From the NCBI RefSeq assembly GCF_964355755.1, contig NC_092674.1, positions 29,686,001 through 29,750,000 of the forward strand: 64,000 nt of DNA, in the 5' to 3' direction. The notes beneath the pieces were generated by a model. It ran no database searches. It had not been told where the DNA came from and was given only the letters and a program-made list of their open reading frames with translations. A program made the position numbers and the translations under genes. Source of the stretch: Antedon mediterranea. Lineage: Eukaryota > Echinodermata > Crinoidea > Comatulida > Antedonidae. Positions 22,621 through 32,377 of the stretch are shown here, in pieces; positions within the stretch are counted from its first letter, which is position 1; the number at the start of each line of letters is the position of its first letter.

Positions 22621-25600
22621 ATGCATGATTCTGGAGGGTCAGACAGTCCAGTAAAGATATTTGCTAATATCTTTATAACATTTGTAGGCGCTGGTGTTCT
22701 GGGTCTACCGTATGCTTTCAAAGAGGTAAGTTATTATTTTGTAGCTAGGCCTAGCTAGGCCGCTGCCGCTTCGTTTCTTGAATGAGTCTTGGCCAATAAA
22801 ATGCTATCAAGTGCGAGTGAAGGCACTGTTGATTATAGTTTTAGGCCTAGCATTTTTTTATTCTTTTGATTTTTTTATATAGTCTGGAATATTAGAGGGA
22901 GTTGTCATAATGATTATCGTATCAGCTGTCAGGTAAGAAAAAATCATTTTTTACCTGTCATATAATTATGGGCATATTTTAGGCCTAACTTTAAAACAAA
23001 CTTGATCATTGATCTAAATACAATTAATATATTATTAAAATTATATATATGATATGAAACACTAAATGATTTCTTTGTTCTGTTCATATAGTTTAATCAA
23101 AAGCATATAACATAATATATTTGATAACGATTTAAAAAAAAATTATTATTTAAACATTCCCAGCATCAAGGCAATGCTTCTGTTGATTGACTGTAAATAC
23201 AGATTGAATCAACAACCAGAAGTTAGAAAAAATTACAAAATTGTAGAAGTTGAAACGGAAGAAGGCTACAACAAAGGAGAAACGTACGAAAAATTAGATT
23301 TAATGGAAAGTCATAAAAATGAATCAAATGGATTTAGACATGATGTTAAGAACCTGCCAGTAGAATCAAAAGTAAGTAAGCATACTAAGAAAGTAAGCAT
23401 ATAACAAAAAAATTAATTTCAGTTGCAAACGTTACAGTAATATTTTTTCTATGTAAATGTAGTGAAATAGAAATAAAGGTGAGTTAAATCACAAAAGACA
23501 AAAAAAATGTACCACACCACATCAATGACAGTTGGAAAGTTATGTAATTCTCAAAGAATCACAAGCCTATGAAATCAAGTAGATAAATGATGGACAGAAC
23601 CAAATATGAATTGACAACAACAACGTTTAGGCTCTAAACTAATATACAATTTTAATACTAAATCAAGTGAGAATCGAACACTTGCTGGACTAAACAATAA
23701 AATAATGAAATGCAATATATTTTTTACAGGCTGTTCAAAAAGAACTGGATTATGGTGATTTAGGTTTGTGATTTAAAATTGTACATTATTCTATAAATAG
23801 ATTGATAAATATTGTATGCATAAAATACAAAAAAATATATAATTATTTTGTTTTAACATTTTATATTTACAGGTTACTATGCCCTGGGTAATTCTGGAAG
23901 AACTTTAGTAGACTCGGTTATTGTCATCTCACAAACAGGTAAGTCCATTCTGTGACCTGGACAGGTCAAGTCACTCTGGCCAAGCTAGTAGAGTTTCTAA
24001 GCCTCTGAATACCTTTAACTATGGTTATGTATTTTGTGTAAGGCTAATTTCTAAACGTAAGGTAATGGCCATTATGTGGTGGTGGCCAGTTCCATTCCAC
24101 GCCGCCTTATCCTCCCTAGTATTTTCAACCAGGTACTCATTTACAGCTGAGTGAACTGGGAGTTGTCGGGTATTGAACCCGGGTCTCTCTGTATGACAAT
24201 CAAGTGTCTTAAACATTGGCTACATAACTCCTATTTTGTGTGTGGCTATATAAACCACATATATTATTCTTACAGGGTTTTGCTGTGCCTATTTAATATT
24301 CATCACTGAAAATCTTGGTTCGTACTTTAATAATTTTGCCACCTACCAGTGGTTGTTGTTTATGCTGCCACCATTGGCATTCCTTGCAATGCTCAGACAT
24401 CTTCATCATCTAGCAATCTTCAGGTCTGTATACTTGTTAGGATCCTAAATCTCTGTCTACACTATAAAAATGTTTGATTATCAATTTAGTTGGTGGGTGG
24501 TAGGGAAGTTATAACATCTTAAGCTCTGTCTACACTATCAAACTAGTGTGACAAAAAAGTATGATGTGCCCAAATGTGGTTGTGATATGCCCAAATATGG
24601 TAGTGGTATGACATCATCATGTACATATATGGGTGCATCAAATTTGTTGTCACATAAAGTTTGATAGTGTAAACAAAGCTTTAGGCTCCTAAGTTTTGTA
24701 ACTAGCTCTATCGTAAACAAGCATCAAACAAAGAAGTTTATTAACTTAATTCTGAAGTGGGAATGAATCAAATATTTGTTACAAAATAATTATTTTCTGT
24801 GAGTGTTTAGAATTTAATATTTTTTTCTTTTCAGTCTATTTGCTGATTTTGCTAATGTGTTTGCGTATTGCGTTGTGTTTTGGTTTGATTTTGATCATAT
24901 ACATGTTTTAAAACAGTAAGTAATTTTAAGCAAACTTTTGAAAACTGTCCACTTGTCTAGAATCATTTATTATTTAGAAATATTAATACCATAAATATTT
25001 ATTTTAGTTATTATTAAAACAATTCTTTGAAATATAAATCTACATGAGCCCAAATATGGTAGTGATACGCCTGAATACGGTAGTGATACGCCTGAATATG
25101 GTAGTGATATGACATCATCATGTCCATATATGGGCACATCACATTTTTAGTCGCGTGGAAGCGACTCTATAGTTCACTATGTCGGTCGGTCTGTCTGTCT
25201 GTCGGTCCGGTATCACTATGCGTTTTATCGCTTTATGACCTTATCTTGATATCAGTTTAATCTAGCTAAGTCAATTTTTCACAGAATATTCCTTATGGCC
25301 AGGAATCGATGTGGTTATGTTTTCACGGTGCGCAATAAAAAATTACGCGGTCTACGCACGATTTAACGAAATCACGTTTGTAATCATATCTTAACAACCA
25401 TGAATCACAATTAAATAAAATTTGGTACTCATAAATTTCAGGGCATAAATCATCATATGGCAATACAATTACGTGCGTAGCGCATGTAACGCATGCGTAC
25501 GCGCGCTTAAAATTTTCCAAATTTATTTTCGATGAAATAAGAGTACGTTTCAGGCAATTTTAAGCGTTTACAAAATTGCCATGAGTGCGCAGATTTTTGC

Positions 25601-28600
25601 GCAGGCACTGCGCGTTAAATGTTATTGCGCACTCTTTTTGCCCGATTTCTGTTTTCTTGACTTACTTTTCAACTCGAAATTACGTTATACGAGCACGTCA
25701 AAAGTGACAGGCTACGCACGTGTAAATTAAAACATTTCAACATTTTTAAACATGTTCAGTAATTTCGGTCAGTATAGTTCACTATGTCGGTCGGTCCGTC
25801 TGTCTGTCGGTCTGTTTGTCTGTCGGTCCGGTATCACTATGCATTGTAGCACGCGACTTAATGGCTGTTGGCCTTGTTACTCGGGGTACCCGAGTCTAGT
25901 ACTTACTCATTTTCTCCTTCTCTTCCTCCATCTGGACACTATTGAGTAAAAAGTGCGATTTTTAAAGTACTACTCCTCCCTTATTCGTTATAGTATTGAG
26001 CTGGGATTTGGCATGAACATACTACAGGGACATGTCCTCAAAGCTATAGAGCCGGATTTTTAATTTTTTGTTAATTAATTTGTTTAATTAAGAAGCCACA
26101 ATGTATGACACACACCACAGCGTTATGTAGTTATAGGGTTATATGCGGATTCTTGGCGTAGTGGTTATCACGTTTGCTTAACACGCAGAAGGTACCTGGT
26201 TCGAGCCCGGACGAAACCTTTTTTTTTTAACTTTATGGTGAAAAGTACTGTATACGCAATATGATAATTATACAGAGTATATCTTATTTTTATTATTTTT
26301 TAAAATACTTATTTTGTGTAATCGGTAATTATCACTTTTACACATGTTTATTTTGCTTTGTGCTTATTACCATTTATTTGTAATTTAAATGGATTAAAAA
26401 ACTTTCTGTAACCCACATTTTTAATGTAAGAGGTTTCGTAGTGTAGTGGTTGTCAAGTCTGCTTAACACGCAGAAGGTCCCGGTTCGAGCCCTGGCGAAA
26501 CCTATTTTCTTTACTTTCTAACTGTATACGTCTGTATACAGCTTCTTTCGCTGTACCCCGAGTATTGCACATTCGTGCTTGTTTTTACATAAAGTTTGAT
26601 AGTGTAGACAGAACCTTTTAATTATTTTTATGATTATATTTTCTTGTAGGGTTCATCCAAAAGAAGTTTCTTTAGCAGGCTTTCCATTTTTTCTTGGTAT
26701 AGCAATATATTGTTTTGAGGTGAAATATCTTATTTTCTTTATATCAATCTAAATAGTTAATCAGGGTGTGACAACTTAAAGAATAGTCCAGGCTTACCAT
26801 TTTAGTTTCATTGTCTGTAATCTTCTAAGCTAAAATGAGATCCCTGTAGGATTGGGTTGTTCATCACCAGAAGACTAGCCTGCCAAAAAAGTGCATAGTA
26901 TTTGTATTAATATGATGTTATTTGGGGTTGTAGGGTGCTGGAATGGTTTTATCACTGGAGGCTTCGGTTCTACCATCTGTAAGATCAACATTCCGAAAGT
27001 AAGTAAATACTTAAGGCTATGGAATATTTAACAGACATTAACATTACTTTTATTCTTCAACCATGGCATATGTTAGACAGAAAGTCGAAGTACATTTCTG
27101 TAACTCAAATGAGCTAGCTACCCCTTAAATTATGTTTGCCACAGTAATATAGATTTCAAATTAACCATATCTATTTACAGTTCAACAGCATTCCCAAACC
27201 CATATACATAAAATAATATTAAATACCTGTACTTACTTTTTCTCTATTGCAGAACATTTGTATTTGCGTTGACTTTAGTGACCACACTATATATTGTCTT
27301 TGGTGTTTGTGGATACTTGGTAATTTTACTTTTTTCTATGGTGTGGGGGAAGCATATTGTAAGACCAATCAAGGTCAAAGGTCAAATAGCTCTCTTGATT
27401 CATACAAAGTGTGTTATACATTATCATATTATTGTCAATTTTTCTGTTAGTCATTTGGGCCTGAGACAGCAAACATCATCACATTGAATCTACCAGCTGG
27501 CTTCTTCCCACTGCTAGTGAAAAGTTGTCTGTGTTTCTCACTCTTCTTCACATACCCAATGATGATGTTTCCAGTTTCCAGAATCGTTGAAAATATTGTT
27601 GTACATGATCCATTAAGAAATTTAAATAAAGGGGTAAGCTTTTACTTTATTTATTTTTATATTAATTAATTAAAGCACCAAATTATAAAAAATTTAAGAA
27701 TTGGATGATCCATCATCATGATGATCAAATTACTTACAGTACGGTTACATTCATGTGGAAAACAACTTTATGCGAATGCCCAGCTTATAAAAAACATTCC
27801 TGTGTCAATTTTGATACTAATTATTACATCCACCAGAATGGAGCGGGGTCATGTGGTCAATCGGGTGTGTTTGTTTCCTTATATATTTGTTAACAGGAAT
27901 ACTCAAAAAGTTATTGCCCGATTTTCATAATATTTTAAAGGATGTAATGGTTTCATAGCTGTATGGGAACACGTCATTCAATTTTCATAAGGCTAGACAG
28001 AGGTTTGCGCTCTCTGAGTGCCCTTCTAGATAATATTTATATTATTAATATAAATATTATATTGTTTGTTGTTTCAGAACATGATCCGCTGTATGATGGT
28101 CCTAGTGACTGGTGTTATTGTAATAGCTATTCCTAACTTTACAACTTTAATGGCCCTTGTAGGGGCAAGTTGTTGTACCCTCCTTGCTTTTATTCTACCA
28201 GCAATCTTTCACATGAAAATCTGTCAAGAGTAAGTTAATTTTTTTAATATTTTTTATATTATTTGTCAAGACAATCCCACCACAAGATTTTTATCTTTAT
28301 GGGATTCTGCCTTTGTCCATTACTTTTTGTTCACTAATCTCAATGAATGAACGAAAATAGATTGATCCATTTAGATCTATCAGTCTAATCTGCCAAGCCA
28401 ATCTTTCGAAAGACAACAACTTTAATCTATAATGCAGACATGAATATCTAAAGAGTATCTTTTGTAAACAAAAATATAATATAATAATTTTGATGATTGT
28501 TTTTGAAAAACTTTTTTTTCCTATTAGAACTTTAACATCCAAACAGCTTGCTTTTGATTGGTTCCTAATAATTCTTGGTGTTATTGGGTAAGTAAATCAG

Positions 28601-28800
28601 CCAATCAAATTGGTTTTATAGCAGTAAATTGTTATATAAGTAACCCTTTACCCTCTAATATTACTTTAACTTTGCTTTTTAGGAGTTTAATTGGTACCCA
28701 TGATGCATTGCACAGGATGTTTGCACCAGATGTGGATGCTGATGATACTGGCAGTGTTATAGCAAGAGTCTTTTCAGCCTCTAATGTAACGGTACACTAG
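22621..28800 (+). CDS. SLC36/AVT3-like amino acid transporter
   Basis: AAAP-family (amino acid/auxin permease) membrane transporter; proton-coupled export or uptake of small amino acids is the family expectation, but substrate and membrane are unknown. Fourteen exons join in phase to 468 aa: 22621-22725, 22883-22932, 23164-23371, 23730-23763, 23873-23938, 24276-24423, 24835-24915, 26650-26719, 26934-26998, 27253-27319, 27451-27633, 28078-28229, 28528-28587, 28683-28800. About 11 hydrophobic segments are seen. Hallmarks include TM1 FITFVGAGVLGLPYAFKESG, then DYGDLGYYALG, SQTGFCCAYLIFI, FFLGIAIYCFEGAGMVLSLE, CGYLSFGPETANIITLNLP, FTYPMMMFPV and LIGTHDALHRMF. A charged loop between TM2 and TM3 (VEVETEEGYNKGETYEKL) is longer than in SLC36A1. 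The ATG is the first one in frame. Closest of the families I know are SLC36 and plant AVT3; the orthologue is not fixed. Confidence 0.92.
24025..24230 (-). mobile_element. tRNA-derived SINE-like repeat
   Basis: Read on the minus strand, GGAGTTATGTAGCCAATG and a B-box-like CCCGGGTTCAATACCCG are followed by a body. It lies in transporter intron 5. Boundaries are approximate. Confidence 0.5.
24522..24680. repeat. Tourist-like MITE family A, reference copy
   Basis: A 159-bp foldback element. Left end AGCTCTGTCTACACTATCAA; right end TTGATAGTGTAAACAAAGCT. Target duplication TTA on both sides. The arms carry CTAGTGTGACAAAAAAGTAT and TTGTCACATAAAG, and the core repeats the unit TGCCCAAATATGGTAGTGAT once to three times in different copies. 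TWA target duplications and near-complete inverted symmetry are typical of Tourist/PIF-Harbinger MITEs. No transposase is present, so the class is inferred. In transporter intron 6. Confidence 0.88.
25045..25147. repeat. Left half of an interrupted family A MITE
   Basis: Contains three core units and CCATATATGGGCACATCACA, then stops at CACATTTT. The missing right half resumes at about 26584 (ACATAAAGTTTGATAGTGTA). The 1.4 kb between them therefore inserted into this MITE. Confidence 0.8.
26147..26218 (+). tRNA. tRNA-Val(AAC)-like, probably degenerate
   Basis: A box GGCGTAGTGGTTATC, anticodon loop CTTAACAC with anticodon AAC, and T arm GGTTCGAGCCCGG. Body length is normal (72 nt). The acceptor stem GGATTCT against CGAAACC has two mismatches (A-A and T-C), suggesting a pseudogene. 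A run of ten Ts follows the 3' end and would serve as a Pol III terminator. Confidence 0.6.
26432..26502 (+). tRNA. tRNA-Val(AAC)
   Basis: Acceptor stem GGTTTCG pairs fully with CGAAACC. A box TAGTGTAGTGGTTGTC. Anticodon stem TCTGC/GCAGA is perfect with loop TTAACAC (anticodon AAC). T arm CCCGG-TTCGAGC-CCTGG has one mismatch. Close to animal tRNA-Val(AAC), so possibly functional. Because it lies inside a repeat in an intron, a SINE- or transposon-borne copy is the alternative. Confidence 0.7.
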
Positions 28801-28858
28801 AGCCCTTAAGATGTGTTCACATTGAACCCAGGGTTCTAGTTTCCATACATGTATTTAA

Positions 28859-29008
28859 AGCTCTGTCTACACTATCAAACTAGTTTGACAAAAAAAGTAT
28901 GATGTGCCCATATGGTAGTGATATTCCCAAATATGATGACACATCATGATGACATGATGACACATCATATTTTTTTGTCACATAAAGTTTGATAGTGTAG
29001 ACAAGGCT
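28859..29008. repeat. Tourist-like MITE family A
   Basis: TAA|AGCTCTGTCTACACTATCAA at the left, GATAGTGTAGACAAGGCT|TTA at the right. It may be part of the transporter 3'UTR, starting 59 bp after the stop. Confidence 0.88.
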
Positions 29009-29539
29009 TTAGATGTGTTCACACTGAACCCAGGATTTCTGTTCCCAGATAAAATGTGTGTGTGGTTTTTAAGAACCATTAAAAACAACGCAGAGCCTGA
29101 GAAAAATAGTTTTTACTGAGTTTTTTCCGCCCATCGGACCAAATTTAGGTTCAGTTACTATTCTTATTAAAGGGTTTCTGAAAATATAGGATTGAGGAGA
29201 TTTTGTTTTGAGATAATACACAATATTATTATTGTACAGTATAAGAGGCTTGAGCTAAATTGTCTTTGTTCAAAATTGTCCATTTACTAATTTTGATGAG
29301 TTGTATGGTCTTCCATCGGTACTTTCTAAACATTAAAATATATATTTTCAAGTGACATTGACCAAATAAAAAAAAAACAAACTTAGAAAAAAAAATATGG
29401 GAACAAATTATATTTTGCTTAATACGATATCTGTTTTAAGGTATTAGAAACATTGTATATTTATATATTATGTAAAATAAATGTACATTGGAGATGGGAG
29501 ACAATGTCATATTTTGACAACAATAATCTTAAGTTATTA

Positions 29540-29678
29540 AGGTCTGTCTACACTATCAAACTTTATGTGACAAAAAAATGTGATATGCCCATATGGACTT
29601 GATGATGATGTATCACTACTATTTTTGAGCATATCAGACTTTTTTTGTCAAACTAGTTTTAATAGTGTCGACAGAGCT
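29540..29678. repeat. Tourist-like MITE family A
   Basis: TTA|AGGTCTGTCTACACTATC at the left, TTAATAGTGTCGACAGAGCT at the right. Core orientation is inverted relative to the reference copy. Confidence 0.85.
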
Positions 29679-29747
29679 GTAGAGAGATGATTATAATCTT
29701 TGGAATTGTAATTTAAGAAGTTAAGTGGTAAGATTGTAAAATTAAGG

Positions 29748-29850
29748 TTATGAAGTCCGCTGTCTCAGTACCGGTAACCGGGTTTAATACAGTGTCTGGT
29801 ATTATGAATGTGTTTTTATCAGAGTGTCTAGTATTGGGAGAGTTGAATGT
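29748..29850. repeat. MITE family B fragment
   Basis: Right end TAGTATTGGGAGAGTTGAAT with upstream CAGTGTCTGGTATTATGAAT. The left end is degraded. Confidence 0.55.
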
Positions 29851-30521
29851 ATTGCAGTAGATTAAAGGTTTAAGATTTCGTCCAGTAGCCAACACAGAGT
29901 GTGCTGTGACTCTAGAAGCCTTGACTACAAATGAGTTAATAGGTGATGGCCACCTATAGACAAACTCTACTATAAGAACTAGATGATTGATTGAGTTTAC
30001 TTTTTATAGTATTTGTATGTGTATGATTGATTGCGTTTGAGTTAGAAGTTTTCATAATACTCTAAGTTTAAGTGTCTACTACACAGCATATGTATTATAC
30101 CCAAAATCTTTTTATTTTATTTCATCAGGGACCACTACCTTTATATTTATATATTGTATATAGTAATAATAATGTATTAAAGTTTATTGTATCCACCACC
30201 CATCTAGTGCTCTCTTTGCAATAAGTTATTCCGTAGCATAATATTTATTTTCTAGTAGCTTTTTAATAGTATAATTTATTTTAATTCTAAATGTTACAAA
30301 ATAAATTGAGTTCTGTTTGTATATACTAACTGTACAGTATAAAAACAGTACTAAATTTTGCATCAAATCTTAATACTATGATTTTCTATATATCTTTTAA
30401 ACACTGATTTACAGAGTAATATGTCTATAATGGAACATGTTTTGTTTATATACATTGTAAATTTTTTTACAGACACTGTCATAAGTTGTTGGAGTATCCC
30501 CATATATACAGGGTGCCTTCA

Positions 30522-30677
30522 AGCTCTGTCACGTCTACACTAGTTTGACCAAAAAAGTGTGATGTGCCCAAATATAGTAGTGATATGCACAAATATGGTA
30601 GTGATATGCCCAAATATGGTAGTGATATGACATCATTATGTCAATAGCACATAAAGTTTGACAGTATAGACATAGCA
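30522..30677. repeat. Tourist-like MITE family A
   Basis: AGCTCTGTCACGTCTACACT at the left and AAGTTTGACAGTATAGACAT at the right, with three tandem core units (TGCCCAAATATGGTAGTGAT). Confidence 0.85.
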
Positions 30678-31160
30678 TAATACTGTATTATATTTTTAAC
30701 ACATTTCCACCTTAATTGTCCCATTGTATTCAACCTAATCAAACAACCTCACAAATAAATGGTATTTTATCAATATTTATATATATACTTTATTTTTATG
30801 TAAATTATTATAATTTCAGATTATTGTTGTTTGATTCTAGTTATTATTTTCTGTTTTTTTTGGTAGTAAATGTTTTTTAAAAAATATAACCCGACTTTAA
30901 GTAACCCTGGTGCTGGGATGATGATTTTATAATACTGTATATTGTTTGAATAAGTAAAACATAATAAGAGCCTATGGTGTATACAGGCTTGTGAATGGAC
31001 CAAATAATGTTATGTGTTTATTTTGTTTTGTTAAACTAAATCTAAATTAATTGTACAAGATTAACAGGGCTTACACTTAAATGCAGCATAACAGGTAAAG
31101 AATTAAAAGAAAAATCAGTCACAATAAATACAGTGTTTGTATTCTGTTCATATTTACTGC

Positions 31161-31758
31161 AAAACTGCACATATACTGTATCTGTACGTCATATACAGTG
31201 TAAACTGCACATATACTGTATCTGTACGTCATACAGTGTAAACTGCACATACTGTATCTGTACGTCATATACAGTGTAAACTGCACATATACTGTATCTG
31301 TACGTCATACAGTGTAAACTGCACATACTGTATACTGTATCTGTACGTCATATACAGTGTAAACTGCACATATACTGTATCTGTACGTCATATACAGTGT
31401 AAACTGCACATATACTGTATCTGTACGTCATATACAGTATAAACTGCACATATACTGTATCTGTACGTCATATACTGTACAGTGTAAACTGCACATATAC
31501 TGTATCTGTATGTCATATACAGTTTAAACTGCACATATACTGTATCTGTACGTCATATACAGTGTAAACTGCACATATACTGTATCTGTACGTCATATAC
31601 AGTGTAAACTGCACATATACTGTATCTGTACGTCATATACAGTGTAAACTGCACATATACTGTATCTGTACGTCATATACAGTGTAAACTGCACATATAC
31701 TGTATCTGTACGTCATATACAGTGTAAACTGCACATATACTGTATCTGTACGTCATAT
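31161..31758 (+). repeat. 40-bp minisatellite, about 15 copies
   Basis: Unit AAACTGCACATATACTGTAT followed by CTGTACGTCATATACAGTGT. Copies near 31215-31330 are 2-4 bp shorter (TA dinucleotide loss) and the last six are almost identical. Each unit contains the self-complementary pairs ACTGTAT/ATACAGT and so can form small hairpins. Confidence 0.9.
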
Positions 31759-31851
31759 AGTGGCAAACAGAATTACACGCAAAATAATCAAAGATATTTG
31801 TTTGTAATTGATATTGGTGACAGTATATTGTTTTTGTTTTTCATATATTTA

Positions 31852-32085
31852 GGGAAATTGCCAAGGATGACCATAAGCGAATTAATTCACTATCCTTCTT
31901 AAAGTTGGCAATCTTGTTCACAAGACAAACATTCACAAGATGCTCTACATAAACAAAGTCTTATTACAAGTCTTTGGGAGTGGAGTTGTAATTTGTCATT
32001 AAAAAAATCCTGACATGACAGGACCCAGGACCCTTGGATTGGTAGCCTAGCATCATAACCACAAAGCCAGAACTCCACTACTATA
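31852..32085 (-). mobile_element. tRNA-derived SINE, family 1
   Basis: Reverse complement of the 10495-10762 family (GGAAATTGCCAAGGATGACC, ACAAGATGCTCTACATAAAC, AGCATCATAACCACAAAGCC). Confidence 0.75.
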
Positions 32086-32377
32086 CGAAGATGCACATGT
32101 CGGAGCTGGAATTTAAATACAATGATGTGAAATGGCTCCCAACTCATCATTTACTACATACAACAATAAAACACAAATCTACATTTTTTTTGGTCATGGT
32201 TTAATGATATATTTTTGTACATTTTTTCGTATTTATATTATATACATAGAGTATTTTACAATATTATACAAAATTTATATAACGCCTTGAATTTTCAATT
32301 ATTTACAATAGGGAATGATACAAAGAGTCAAAGGTGGGTTCTTATACTTATTTTAAGTATTCACTATAAGTTATAAG

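Larger units (their letters stand above)
25878..26564. mobile_element. 687-bp inner element with TACTCGGGGTAC ends and two tRNA-Val-like genes
   Basis: Perfect 12-bp terminal inverted repeats, TACTCGGGGTAC at 25878-25889 and GTACCCCGAGTA at 26553-26564. It sits inside the foldback element, splitting GGCCTTGTT from TTGCACATTCG. It carries the two tRNA-like sequences at 26147-26218 and 26432-26502 and no protein gene. Confidence 0.65.
25148..26583. mobile_element. Foldback-type element with AGTCGCGT ends, carrying a second element
   Basis: Starts TAGTCGCGTGGAAGCGACTC. The distal inverted end ACGCGACT is at 25851-25858, followed by TGGCCTTGTT. The element includes TCGG/TCTG microsatellite runs and a copy of its own left segment near 25775-25845. 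A second copy without the inner insertion spans 54318-55030. No transposase reading frame is seen, so it is non-autonomous and its class is uncertain. Confidence 0.65.
28801..32377. other. Intergenic region between the transporter and C2CD3 3' ends
   Basis: Convergent 3' ends, no coding signal. It holds three family A MITEs (28859-29008, 29540-29678, 30522-30677), a family B MITE fragment (29748-29850), a 40-bp minisatellite (31161-31758) and a reverse-strand SINE (31852-32085). The rest is AT-rich. Confidence 0.7.
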
